A stretch of DNA of 62,745 nucleotides, from NCBI GenBank assembly GCA_024639065.1, contig JAHEJC010000003.1, forward strand, positions 1 through 62,745, read 5' to 3'. Numbering within the stretch: the first letter of the stretch is position 1; each line of letters starts with the position of its first letter. The DNA is from Lewinellaceae bacterium (lineage in GTDB: Bacteria > Bacteroidota > Bacteroidia > Chitinophagales > Saprospiraceae). The notes under the pieces are model-generated. The model was not told the DNA's origin. It searched no databases and worked only from the letters and a program-made list of their open reading frames with translations. The position numbers and the translations under genes are program-made. Shown here in pieces: positions 36,961 to 46,978 of this stretch.

Positions 36961-37866
36961 AATACCTTTATAAAAAAAAGGATTATTATCAATTATTTAG
37001 GCTATATTTCTTTTAGATTATTAACACTAATTTTCAAATATGTTCCTTTTACAGGATTGTATCGATTTTCTAATTTTCTTGCTTATTTGCTGCAAAATAG
37101 ATTTGGTTATAGAAGGCATATAATTGAAACAAATCTCAATTATGCACTACCTAATCTAGATGCCCTTACCAAAGAACAGATAATAAAAAAATATTATCGC
37201 AACATTACGGATCTTTTAATAGAATCTATTAAAGCCTGCACATTAACCAAAAAAGAATTTGATAAACGCTTCAAAGTGGTAAATCCTTCATTGGTAGAGA
37301 GCTATTACATCAATTCAAAAAATATTATGATCGTCACTGGCCATATCGGAAATTGGGAATGGGGTGCTACTCTTATTGGGAGTTATGTACCACACTTAAG
37401 TTATGGTATTTATAAGTCTCTTTCAAATCCGCTAATTAATCGATACATATTAAAAACCCGATCTAGATACGATACGATTTTAGTTGAGATGAAGGAAACC
37501 GGCAAAATTTTCAAGCAGAATTCTTCTGAGCCTTACGCGATCATTTTAGTCTCAGACCAAAGTCCGAATAATATGGACAAGGCAATATGGGCATCTACCT
37601 TTGGCAAGTCGACTCCCTATGCCCATGGAATGGATGATATCAGCCGAGAACGAAATTTACCAATTATTTATGCAGATATAAAACAAGTGAGTCGTGGCAA
37701 ATATGAACTTACGTTTTCACTACTATTAGAAAACCCGCAAGATTTTGACCGAGGCCATGCTACCAATTTATTTTCCAAGAAAATTGAAGAACTTGTCCAT
37801 GAGCGAAATGCTGACTGGCTATGGTCTCATAAAAGATGGAAAAAAATTCAACCACCAATCTATTGA
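36961..37866 (+). CDS. Lysophospholipid/lipid A acyltransferase (LpxL/HtrB family); 5' end uncertain (track uses TTG at 37057)
   Basis: ...RHIIETNLNYALPNL...IMIVTGHIGNWEWGATLIGSYV...ILVSDQSPNN...TPYAHGMDDISRERNLPIIYADI. The open frame continues upstream of 37057 (INYLGYISFRLLTLIFKYVPFTG) to a stop at 36958-36960. Confidence 0.85.
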   Translation, partial: NTFIKKRIIINYLGYISFRLLTLIFKYVPFTGLYRFSNFLAYLLQNRFGYRRHIIETNLNYALPNLDALTKEQIIKKYYRNITDLLIESIKACTLTKKEFDKRFKVVNPSLVESYYINSKNIMIVTGHIGNWEWGATLIGSYVPHLSYGIYKSLSNPLINRYILKTRSRYDTILVEMKETGKIFKQNSSEPYAIILVSDQSPNNMDKAIWASTFGKSTPYAHGMDDISRERNLPIIYADIKQVSRGKYELTFSLLLENPQDFDRGHATNLFSKKIEELVHERNADWLWSHKRWKKIQPPIY

Positions 37867-37871
37867 TCCAA

Positions 37872-39755
37872 TTAATTTTTCAGCAATTTCCGGAATGCGG
37901 TCCTATCGCCCATTTCTAATTGGATAGTATATATACCCGGAGCCAGTTTTGAGTTAACCTCAACATTGAAGGTATTTACACCCCGAACCAGGATTTGGTA
38001 GTTTTCAGAGACTTCTTGACCAAAAACATTGGTTAAAGTGATCTTGGTATGGCCTTCGTATAGTGAATATACTTTCAAATTTATGTACGCTTCAAAAGGA
38101 GTTGGATAAGCAACCATATCCAAATGCCTTTCGGTAACAACCACTTTTGAATTTGGGAGATCTTGGTGTGGTGTAGCAATGAATACGTTCTCCTGCATCA
38201 GATCAATGTTGGTATTTCTCCTGATGATATCGGAAAACTTAGTGCTGCGTATAACTTGCTTATCATCTTCCGTTAACTTTGGATCAATTTCAAAAAAGAA
38301 TCTATCGCCATCTCTTAATTCGAGAAATTGTAATCTTAAGATTTCGTTCACGGTAGGACCAAATAAAGATTCCGGCATATGGTCTTCAGCAAGCATGCCT
38401 ACCCAAGCATCCACATCATCTACAGATGTATAAATGTCTTCCAGAATTTTAGAGACTTCTATTTTAGAAGTAATTTCATTAAAAGAAGATATTATAGGTA
38501 AGTTAAGGGAGGTTCGAACCGTTTGGTAATCCGGAATACCCCGTTCCCTACCTCTAAAAATGTTAATAGCGGCTAGGTCAAGTCCACCGTATCCAGGGCT
38601 GCCGAATAAAAAATTTCTTACTTCATCTACCACTTTACAATCAAAATCTTGCTGCAACTGTGTAGCCATCCCTTTAAATAGTGGATCGATACCTCCGCCG
38701 GTAATAAGTTCGATAGGATTAAAGAAAGCATTCCTCAATAATAAATTACCTTGGGGCATTTCACTACCGTGCTCATCCATTCTGTAAACCTGACTATTTA
38801 TTAAGGTATGGCCCATTCTAAAAGCTGCCGCTGAAAATTCATTACTAATGGAGGGATTAATACTGGGATCGTAACCATTATAAGCAGGTAATTTTATTCC
38901 CATGGCCGGCAACCACTCCTCAAAGGTTATATTTTGGATGTAACCTATTACCATTCTTCGAGCCTGTTGGTAAATATCTTCATCACTCCATGATGGATTT
39001 TTAGAAGCTATTTCAGAAGCTAATCGATTATGTTCTTTAACAAATAATATATGGGTTGCAGTTAAATATAAGTTTTCATTGGCTCTGAGGTCTCCAGCAA
39101 TCATCATTTTTTGACCGGATCTCGTATCGTCGGCCATAAACGGAGCATTTTTATCTCTTGGACTATTAAACTCTCCATCTTTTGTCTCAAAAGGTAAAAG
39201 ATCACCTGATGACAATTTCATTTTACCTCCTTCAAACGTTCTAAGCCAATCCGCTCGGGCCTGGTCTGAACCATAAATACCTGAACCATCAATAAATGCG
39301 GTTATAATATTAATATGTTCTCTGGGGACACCAGCGGCCGATCCAGTTTCTGGATCATAGGATGATCGGGTAAATGGAATGATCGAACCAAGAAAATCGT
39401 TTGGAGGTAGTACGATGGGCATAAATTCATGATCATTATTAGGCACTAAAGTAATATCGTGATCTAAGAATTGTCCAAACACCCAGACATAGGCGCTTAA
39501 GCCCAATGGATCACCGATAATTTCTTCTTGAGCAAATAATGAATTGGAAATTTCTCTAGGATTCATTCGATCCATTGGAGTCTCTACACCATCCGCATAC
39601 ATAGCGCTTCCAATCCTCTTTAATTGTTGGCCAACTGCTCCATAGCTAGGATTCTGTAAATTATTGTTCGAACCATCAAAGGCTCGAATATCATTTTGTG
39701 CAAAAACACCAAACGACAAGGCCACAAAAGTCAAGCTGAGTAACCTTCTTACCAT
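37872..39755 (-). CDS. Secreted animal-type heme peroxidase with T9SS type A sorting domain; ATG at 39755 preferred over track start 39881
   Basis: Signal peptide MVRRLLSLTFVALSFGVFAQ; FGQFLDHDITLVPNNDHEFMPI (distal His region); GVPREHINIITAFIDGSGIYGSDQARADWLRTFEGGKMKLS; SAAFRMGHTLINSQVYRMDEHG (proximal His region); C-terminal YSLYEGHTKITLTNVFGQEVSENYQ...LAPGIYTIQLEMGDRTAFRKLLKN. Confidence 0.92.
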   Translation of the reverse strand: MVRRLLSLTFVALSFGVFAQNDIRAFDGSNNNLQNPSYGAVGQQLKRIGSAMYADGVETPMDRMNPREISNSLFAQEEIIGDPLGLSAYVWVFGQFLDHDITLVPNNDHEFMPIVLPPNDFLGSIIPFTRSSYDPETGSAAGVPREHINIITAFIDGSGIYGSDQARADWLRTFEGGKMKLSSGDLLPFETKDGEFNSPRDKNAPFMADDTRSGQKMMIAGDLRANENLYLTATHILFVKEHNRLASEIASKNPSWSDEDIYQQARRMVIGYIQNITFEEWLPAMGIKLPAYNGYDPSINPSISNEFSAAAFRMGHTLINSQVYRMDEHGSEMPQGNLLLRNAFFNPIELITGGGIDPLFKGMATQLQQDFDCKVVDEVRNFLFGSPGYGGLDLAAINIFRGRERGIPDYQTVRTSLNLPIISSFNEITSKIEVSKILEDIYTSVDDVDAWVGMLAEDHMPESLFGPTVNEILRLQFLELRDGDRFFFEIDPKLTEDDKQVIRSTKFSDIIRRNTNIDLMQENVFIATPHQDLPNSKVVVTERHLDMVAYPTPFEAYINLKVYSLYEGHTKITLTNVFGQEVSENYQILVRGVNTFNVEVNSKLAPGIYTIQLEMGDRTAFRKLLKN

Positions 39756-40229
39756 CGACAAATACTTTTCATTCTCAGGATCATAAATTCGGTTGCTTAA
39801 AAAATGCTGCGGGGTAATTTGTGCCTTTTTACAGCATATTTTTATTAAAAGCAAAGATAACTTTTTTGTTGTTACCTCCATTATTGTGCCTAATTTTTTA
39901 ATGTTAAAAATAGATGTCCCAGCAGGTCTAAAACATCACAAAGATTAGTAATCCTAATTACGGGAAAGAATGCACTTACCGGTAAATATATAAACAATAT
40001 ATCTAACTTGTAAATTAATGTAGAATAATAACTTATGTTAAGAATAATCCAATATTAGTTTAATTTTTAGAGGTATAAATAATACCAAAGGTTCTGACCT
40101 AAGTATTTTTAGGAATAATTTTAACCTTGAATTGACAAAAAATTGAGAATTGAGGATTATTTATAAATAAGGCTAACATTTATTACTTTCAGCAGTTATT
40201 AATACCGAGTATTATTCAAATTAATTGAA

Positions 40230-43200
40230 TTGGCAATGAGGACTAATCTTTATGTACTATTTTTTTTGGTAAACGTGAGCTTAAATAGTCAAGAATGGAC
40301 TTTGATAAATAGTTCTGAGCAACCTAACGGAATTGAATATAATACTAAAAGTACCTTATTCAGGATAGATCCTATAAATTTTACTGACATTTTAAAGATC
40401 GAAGGTAAAACCATTTTAAACTTACCATCTCATTTGTTTAGTGAAGAAAATTTAATAGTAGAAACTTACCAAATATTTGAAGAAAATATTGCGAAAAAAT
40501 ATCATTCTATTTTCACCTTTAAAGGTAAAAAGAATCATCTTTCTGTTTACGGTTCTTCTGGCCCTAGCGGATTATATCTATTGGTTCATGATGGACCAAA
40601 AACTGCATTCATCGAACCCACTTCTACTCCTTCTATCTATCAATATATTCAGAAAAGCCGCTTGCTCAAATCCAATGCGCAAATCCTTGCACAATTTCAA
40701 TGCAACACAAAAAATGAACCTAGCGCTGTTTGGGAGGGCAAGCCATATATAAAAGGTAATCCTAGGAATCAAAAAGCTGAAAATGATCTATACAGATACC
40801 GATTAGCTATGGCAACTACCGGTGAGTTTGGCCAAGCCAAGGGCAATACCAAAATCAAGGTAATGGAGGAAATCGTTAAAATTATCAACCGTGTAAATGC
40901 GATTTTGGAACGGGATCTGGGAGTGACCCTCCAATTGATTGATAATACAGACACCTTATTTTATCTTGATGGTAACTCCGATCCTTACACGAATGGAAAT
41001 ACTGATGAGTTGATTAAGGAAAATCCATCCGTGGTTAATAATATTATTAAAACAACTAACTATGATATTGGGCACGTTTTCGGTACTAATTCAGGTGGAC
41101 AAGCATGGCTTGAAGGAGCTTGTGGTGGTCAGAAAGCTGCAGGAGCTACCGGTACCTTTGGACCTTATTCTGGCAATTTGTTTTATATTATAGTAGCGCA
41201 CGAGTTTGGACATCAGCTAGGTGCCACCCACGCATTTAATCGCTGTGATGATGAAAATGAAAGTTCTATCACTGCCTATGAACCAGGAAGTGGTAGTACT
41301 ATTATGTGTTATGCTGGTGCAAGTAATTGTGGTGTTAATTATATTCAGAATGTCAATGATGAATATTTTCACGTTGCGTCCATAGAGCAAATAAGGAATT
41401 TTACACGTTTGGGCAGCGGGAATAAATGTGCTGAAATCCTTCCAAGTGACAATACCAGTCCGATAGCGACCATCATTTCTCCTCCGATAACTCATATTCC
41501 GGTTGGGACACCTTTTGAATTGGTAGGCATAGGCAGTGATTCGGAAAATGATAATTTGAGCTTTTGTTGGGAAGAGTTTGATCTGGGCCCAAAAAGTACC
41601 TTAGGCGATCCTTCTGGAGATTCTCCTTTATTTCGTTCATTTCCTCCCGTTGATCATGGTGTGCGATCTTTCCCAAGAATAATTGATCTTCTAAATAATA
41701 AATCAGATGTAAATGAAATTATACCAACTTACGAAAGGAACTTAAGATTTCGATTTACAGTGAGAGATAACAATTCGGAAGTGGGATTGGTGGATTGGGA
41801 TGAAATAGCTTTTAAGACCCATGGAGCTTCAGGCCCTTTTGAAGTCGATTTTGCCAATGAAAGTATCGAATTAGCCGGAGGAATCCATCAGCTTGTCAAT
41901 TGGCGTACCGCCGGTACCAATTCAGCTCCAGTATCTTGTCAATATGTGCATATAATAATGTCTTACGATGGAGGTTTAAATTTTACTGATACGCTGGCAT
42001 TTGCCACAGAGAATGATGGTGCTGAGTATGTATTATTTCCTCAAATCGATGATGCTGGCTTGCGATTAAAAATCATGGCAGCAGATAATATATTTTTTGA
42101 TGTGTCCAATGCCAATTTTTCAATAAAATCTATTGCCGAACCTACCTATTCCATCAGTTTTTCTGACAATACGGTAGATCTTTGTTCCCCAGGCATAATT
42201 TCTATTAATGTTGAAAGTATTGGCATTAATGGTTTTGATCAAGATATTGCTTTAAACGTATTTCATCAAGGAACCTCCTTGGCCGTGAATTTGTCGAATG
42301 ATACCATACTCCCTGGAGCTAAAGCTTCCATAAGTTTTCAATCGGAAAGCATTAATTCTTCCATGTTGGATGTGGTTACCGTACAGGCTATTAGCTTATC
42401 GGATACGATCACCAGAGAAATAAATTTGATTAGAACACCAAGCAATTTTAGTGGATTTAAAACTACCTTTCCAATCAATGGAGCAGAAAACATAAGTAGT
42501 TTGCCTATTTTGGAATGGGTGAATAATCCGGACGCAGAATTTTATGAAGTCCAACTAGCACAAAATCCTAGATTTGATTCATTAATATCATCTGATATAT
42601 TAGCGGATACTTTCTTTAAACCTGTCTTCTCACTGAACGAGAATTCGATTTATTATTGGCGTGTCAAACCCATAAATTCATGTGCCGCAGGAAACTTCAC
42701 TAAAGTATCAGCTTTCCAAACTAAAAACATCAATTGCACTGAATTTATAAGTTCTGATACGCCCAAAACAGGGAGTAGAAAGATAGAATCAGTGATTAAA
42801 ATAGATGAAGAATTCCCTTTAGTAGATATTAACCTACCCAATATGGCTGGTCTTTTTGAGTTTGTTGGAAATATTGATGCTAAACTCATCCACAGCGATG
42901 GAACCACGATCACCTTATTTAAAGATAAATGCTCAAACCGAAGTAATTTTGACTTAGGATTTGATGACGAATCTAGCTTAGAGATTTCCTGTCCGTTGAC
43001 TGATAAAAACATACACAAACCTGAGGAAGCATTAAGCATATTTAGAGCTTCTTCAAGTCTTGGCGATTGGACATTACAAATAAATGATAATGGTGGTACA
43101 ACTGGTGGAAGTATAACTAATTGGATCCTGCAATTATGCACGGACTTAATTGTAAATCCGCCAGTCTTAACTATGCTCGATACGTTGAGAGTTAACTTTG

Positions 43201-43754
43201 GTCAACTGGCCTCTATTACATCTAATAACATAGTAATTGAAGATCTTGACACGGAGGCTGAAAATCTTTTGTTCACTATTACTCAAGTACCAAATTTTGG
43301 TTTGCTAAACAAGAATGATTTACAATTAAACATTGGAGATCAATTCAGTTATCGAGATATTCTCGATGGATCTGTTTTTTATCAACACACCGGGGATGAA
43401 CTACAACTTGATTTTTTTTCTTTTCTAATCGAAGATGGTTTTGGAGGTTGGATTCCGATTACTGAATTTCCGATTTCAATCGATCAAACCATCGGTGTAA
43501 AAGATCATAACTTTTCGAATATATTGATATTCCCAAATCCGATTAAGAGGAGTCTACACATCCATTCTAACCAAGATATATTATCTCCTGAAGTAAGCGT
43601 GTTTAATCTTCAAGGACAGCTATTATTTTTCCAAAAAATTGAAAATCTAAACAAAATAACTATCGAACTGCCTAATTTACCATCAGGTTTAGGGATTTTA
43701 AGAATATCCACCTCAGAGGCAATATTATCTAAGAAAATATTAATCTCGAACTAG
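40230..43754 (+). CDS. Secreted reprolysin-like (M12B-type) zinc metalloprotease with P/Homo B domain, CSPG/cadherin-like repeat and T9SS sorting domain
   Basis: VAHEFGHQLGATHAFNRC zinc motif; FPLVDINLPNMAGLFEFVGNIDAKLIHSDGTTITLFKDKCSNRSNFDLGFDD...SIFRASSSLGDWTLQINDNGGTTGGSITNWILQLC (P-domain); DLDTEAENLLFTITQVPNFGLLNKN...GSVFYQHTGDELQLDFFSFLIEDGFGG (CSPG-like); C-terminal FPNPIKRSLHIHSNQDI...VFNLQGQLL. Confidence 0.9.
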   Translation: MAMRTNLYVLFFLVNVSLNSQEWTLINSSEQPNGIEYNTKSTLFRIDPINFTDILKIEGKTILNLPSHLFSEENLIVETYQIFEENIAKKYHSIFTFKGKKNHLSVYGSSGPSGLYLLVHDGPKTAFIEPTSTPSIYQYIQKSRLLKSNAQILAQFQCNTKNEPSAVWEGKPYIKGNPRNQKAENDLYRYRLAMATTGEFGQAKGNTKIKVMEEIVKIINRVNAILERDLGVTLQLIDNTDTLFYLDGNSDPYTNGNTDELIKENPSVVNNIIKTTNYDIGHVFGTNSGGQAWLEGACGGQKAAGATGTFGPYSGNLFYIIVAHEFGHQLGATHAFNRCDDENESSITAYEPGSGSTIMCYAGASNCGVNYIQNVNDEYFHVASIEQIRNFTRLGSGNKCAEILPSDNTSPIATIISPPITHIPVGTPFELVGIGSDSENDNLSFCWEEFDLGPKSTLGDPSGDSPLFRSFPPVDHGVRSFPRIIDLLNNKSDVNEIIPTYERNLRFRFTVRDNNSEVGLVDWDEIAFKTHGASGPFEVDFANESIELAGGIHQLVNWRTAGTNSAPVSCQYVHIIMSYDGGLNFTDTLAFATENDGAEYVLFPQIDDAGLRLKIMAADNIFFDVSNANFSIKSIAEPTYSISFSDNTVDLCSPGIISINVESIGINGFDQDIALNVFHQGTSLAVNLSNDTILPGAKASISFQSESINSSMLDVVTVQAISLSDTITREINLIRTPSNFSGFKTTFPINGAENISSLPILEWVNNPDAEFYEVQLAQNPRFDSLISSDILADTFFKPVFSLNENSIYYWRVKPINSCAAGNFTKVSAFQTKNINCTEFISSDTPKTGSRKIESVIKIDEEFPLVDINLPNMAGLFEFVGNIDAKLIHSDGTTITLFKDKCSNRSNFDLGFDDESSLEISCPLTDKNIHKPEEALSIFRASSSLGDWTLQINDNGGTTGGSITNWILQLCTDLIVNPPVLTMLDTLRVNFGQLASITSNNIVIEDLDTEAENLLFTITQVPNFGLLNKNDLQLNIGDQFSYRDILDGSVFYQHTGDELQLDFFSFLIEDGFGGWIPITEFPISIDQTIGVKDHNFSNILIFPNPIKRSLHIHSNQDILSPEVSVFNLQGQLLFFQKIENLNKITIELPNLPSGLGILRISTSEAILSKKILISN

Positions 43755-43856
43755 TTTTTATTTTAAATTTGCCGTTGAGTAATCCTAAGTTATTTCCTTG
43801 ATCTGCTCACAGATTGTTTTCTTAATGTATATTTAAGACTAATAAAACCACCGTTC

Positions 43857-45896
43857 ATGAAGAAAAGTCAGTTACTTCAGTTAAGTTGTTTATTGGGGCT
43901 ATTTTTCTCTACCGAATTATTAAGCCAGACCATTTCCCTAAGCCCAGACAATGGAGACCCAGGAACTTCATTTACGGTTACCATATCAGGAGTAGGAACA
44001 ACCTTCAGTGTAAGTTCTACAACCACAGCAAAAATAAGCAATGGCACTGAAGAATACTCCATGACCGGGTCAGCAGCTAACAGCACCACTTTTAATGCTA
44101 CATTAACGTTGCCATCAGATGCTCCATCCGGAAGTTATGATGGGACCATTTACCAAGAAGGGAATTCAGGAACTTTTTGGTCTTGCTCTTCCTGTTTTAC
44201 TGTCAATAGTTCATGTAATTTAGATATTACCACTAGTGTCCAAAATGTGATTTGTCAGGGTGAGTCAAATGGTTCAATTAATTTGACTGTTACAGGCGCT
44301 ACAAGTCCTACCTTTTCCTGGGGTAACGGACAATCCAGTGAAGACCTACAAAACTTAAGCGCTGGAATATATACATTAACTATTACAGACGGTGCTTGTA
44401 CCCTTGACACATTGGTGGCTGTTTCCGAGCCTTCTTCTCTTGGATCAATCATAACCAGTACAGATGAGACGGCTATGGGAGCAAATGATGGCACTTCCGA
44501 AGTTAATGTTGAAGGAGGTGTCCTTCCTTATGAATATGCTTGGTCAAATGGTGGAAATACTTCTTCTATTACCGGATTACCAGGGGATACTTATACCGTT
44601 ACCATTACAGATGCTAACGGTTGCACACTAACTGATACCGCAACGATAAACACGGCTATGTGTACATTAAGTGCCGTCTTAATCAGTTCTAATACAAGTT
44701 GTAATGGAGCTGATGATGGTAGCGTTTCTGTAAATATTTCTGGAGGTAGCCCTGGCTACAATATTACTTGGTCTGATACTGCCCTAACTACTATTACCAG
44801 AAACAATCTTTCTCCTGGGATCTATCATGTTTCAGTAGCTGATGATGGAGGATGTGCGCTGAGTGACTCTATTATTATCACTGAACCGGAAGCCATCTCT
44901 ATAACTTTTGTTACGACTAATGCTACGGACGATACCACCGCTAATGGATCTGTCCAAATAAGTGCCACGGGAGGTCAAGGAACATTTGAAGTTACTGTGG
45001 ATCCCCAGACAGATACTACTGATGTAACTTTTACTGACATATTATTTAACACCAGATCCAATACAGACACACTTATTCAGATTAATGACCTGGCACCGGG
45101 AACTTATGACGTAACAATTATTGATACAGCAGGATGTAGCGAATCTTCAACCTTTGTTATTGGTAGTGATGCATGTGCGCTGAGTTTAAGTACAAGCATA
45201 CTACCTAATGTATGTTCAGGTGATTCAATGGGAGCTGCCTCGCTCATACTGTCAGGTGCTTCTGGAACTGTATCGATCTTATGGTCTAATGGTTCGACTG
45301 ATTCAACCGTGATGAATTTGAGTGCTGGAGTTTACTCAGTCAATGTATCCGATGAGAATGGATGTGAGGTAACCGACTCAATATTATTAGAGGATCCTGA
45401 AGCATTACTAGCAAATGTGGATAGTATTGTTTCTATTGGAGACAGCTCAGCCACCATTATGGTTACAGCTTTCGGTGGTTCTGGGTCGTACCAGTTTGAA
45501 TGGCAAGATTCAAGTGGGATTATTAGTTTAGATCAAAATTTAACCGTTAATTCGGGTGGCTATTACACTTTAACGCTATTTGATGATCAAGGATGTAGTG
45601 TAATTGTTGATAGTATATTTGTGAATATTTCATCCACAGCTATTTTAGATAAAGAATTATCTCATGCTATAAAATTGTACCCAACGCTGAGCCATGAGAT
45701 TATTAATATTGAGATTAACGAAGCATTCCATAAATATCCAAGTGTTTTATTTTCAAATACTGGCCAGATTATTGAACAATTTGAATTAAATCGTGGAAGT
45801 AATCGGAAAAATGTTGGCTATTTACCGCAAGGAATCTATTTCATTAAAGTACTTGGAGAAAGTGGATTTGCAATTAAAAAATTTATAAAACAATAG
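43857..45896 (+). CDS. Secreted SprB-repeat protein with T9SS sorting domain
   Basis: Signal peptide MKKSQLLQLSCLLGLFFSTELLSQ; repeated [DN]G[ST]..V...GG..PY..WS.G...[ST]I..L..G.Y.VT[IV]TD..GC units; C-terminal IKLYPTLSHEIINIEI...GIYFIKVLGESGFAIKKFIKQ. Confidence 0.87.
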   Translation: MKKSQLLQLSCLLGLFFSTELLSQTISLSPDNGDPGTSFTVTISGVGTTFSVSSTTTAKISNGTEEYSMTGSAANSTTFNATLTLPSDAPSGSYDGTIYQEGNSGTFWSCSSCFTVNSSCNLDITTSVQNVICQGESNGSINLTVTGATSPTFSWGNGQSSEDLQNLSAGIYTLTITDGACTLDTLVAVSEPSSLGSIITSTDETAMGANDGTSEVNVEGGVLPYEYAWSNGGNTSSITGLPGDTYTVTITDANGCTLTDTATINTAMCTLSAVLISSNTSCNGADDGSVSVNISGGSPGYNITWSDTALTTITRNNLSPGIYHVSVADDGGCALSDSIIITEPEAISITFVTTNATDDTTANGSVQISATGGQGTFEVTVDPQTDTTDVTFTDILFNTRSNTDTLIQINDLAPGTYDVTIIDTAGCSESSTFVIGSDACALSLSTSILPNVCSGDSMGAASLILSGASGTVSILWSNGSTDSTVMNLSAGVYSVNVSDENGCEVTDSILLEDPEALLANVDSIVSIGDSSATIMVTAFGGSGSYQFEWQDSSGIISLDQNLTVNSGGYYTLTLFDDQGCSVIVDSIFVNISSTAILDKELSHAIKLYPTLSHEIINIEINEAFHKYPSVLFSNTGQIIEQFELNRGSNRKNVGYLPQGIYFIKVLGESGFAIKKFIKQ

Positions 45897-45909
45897 TAAT
45901 TTTTTAAAA

Positions 45910-46035
45910 ATGGGAAAAGGAGATAAACGAACCAAAAGAGGTAAAATTATTAAAGGTTCTTATGGTAAAACCAGACCTAAGAAGAAAAACGCAATTGTTT
46001 CAAAACCAGCTGTTAAGAAAAAAGGTAAAAAGTAA
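45910..46035 (+). CDS. 30S ribosomal protein THX-like small basic protein (41 aa; absent from the ORF track)
   Basis: MGKGDKRTKRGKIIKGSYGKTRPKKKNAIVSKPAVKKKGKK*; matches the MGKGDKKTKRGKI..GSYGK.RP style of Bacteroidota THX. Confidence 0.88.
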   Translation: MGKGDKRTKRGKIIKGSYGKTRPKKKNAIVSKPAVKKKGKK

Positions 46036-46144
46036 AATATTCCTAATTGCCTTAATAAATATTCAAAAAATCTTTGTCCTTAATTATTAGGGTTTAAGTT
46101 TTTTCTGATTATCTTTGCGGCTCATTTTTTTGAAGTTCTTTGTC

Positions 46145-46672
46145 ATGAGTATTTTGAATGCATGCAAAATCCAAATCTCAGGTTTGAGTTTTGGGGTGCA
46201 CCAATTTGAATTTGAAATCAATAATGATTTTTTTAGTTCAATCCAGGATTCTCTAATTCATAAAGGTCATTTTCATGTAAATGCAGTTTTGGATAAAAAG
46301 CCTCGGATGCTGGTCTTGGATCTTAGCATACATGGAAGTATGAACACTTCTTGTGATCGGTGTTTAGAAGCAATATCATTACCTCTTGAAGGTAATCAGC
46401 AATACACATTTAAATATAAAACGGATATAGAAGAACAAGATTTGGATTCAGAACTAATTTTTATATCTGGCACGGAGCAAATATTAGATATATCACCATG
46501 GGTACATGAAACTATTTGCTTAGTAGTTCCAATGATTAAAGCCTATGATTGTGAAAATGATCCAGCTGCCAATTGCAATGAAGAAATATTAAATCTCATA
46601 AATACTCAGGAAAAAGAATCAAATAATAATCCCATATGGGATACATTAAGAAAAGAATTAAAAAATAAATAG
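46145..46672 (+). CDS. DUF177 / YceD-like protein (ATG 46145 preferred; track start 46115)
   Basis: Immediately upstream of rpmF (conserved yceD-rpmF pairing); DLSIHGSMNTSCDRCLEAISLPLEGNQQYTFKY...DISPWVHETICLVVPMIKAYDCENDP. Confidence 0.85.
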   Translation: MSILNACKIQISGLSFGVHQFEFEINNDFFSSIQDSLIHKGHFHVNAVLDKKPRMLVLDLSIHGSMNTSCDRCLEAISLPLEGNQQYTFKYKTDIEEQDLDSELIFISGTEQILDISPWVHETICLVVPMIKAYDCENDPAANCNEEILNLINTQEKESNNNPIWDTLRKELKNK

Positions 46673-46674
46673 AT

Positions 46675-46872
46675 ATGGCACATCCGAAGAGCAAAATATC
46701 TAAGCAACGCAAAAGAAAAAGAAGAACTCATAAGAAGCTTGGGGAGAACCAAATTGCCATTTGTCCAAATACTGGAGAACCACATTTGTGGCATAGAGCA
46801 TATTGGCATGACGGTGATATGTACTATAAAGGAAATTTAGTCATTAAAGCTGAGGATGAACTGGAAGATTAA
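46675..46872 (+). CDS. rpmF: 50S ribosomal protein L32
   Basis: MAHPKSKISKQRKRKRRTHKKLGENQIAICPNTGEPHLWHRAYWHDGDMYYKGNLVI. Confidence 0.97.
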   Translation: MAHPKSKISKQRKRKRRTHKKLGENQIAICPNTGEPHLWHRAYWHDGDMYYKGNLVIKAEDELED

Positions 46873-46913
46873 GTTTATTTAAGATAATACCCTAATTGAG
46901 ATAATCAATAAAG

Positions 46914-46955
46914 CTGTCTAGGCAAAATGAGTAGTCATTCCTAGACAGTTTTTTT
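46914..46955 (+). terminator. Rho-independent terminator downstream of rpmF
   Basis: CTGTCTAGG-caaaatgagtagtcatt-CCTAGACAG-TTTTTTT. Confidence 0.88.
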
Positions 46956-46978
46956 ATTTAATCCTTAAAAATGATACA

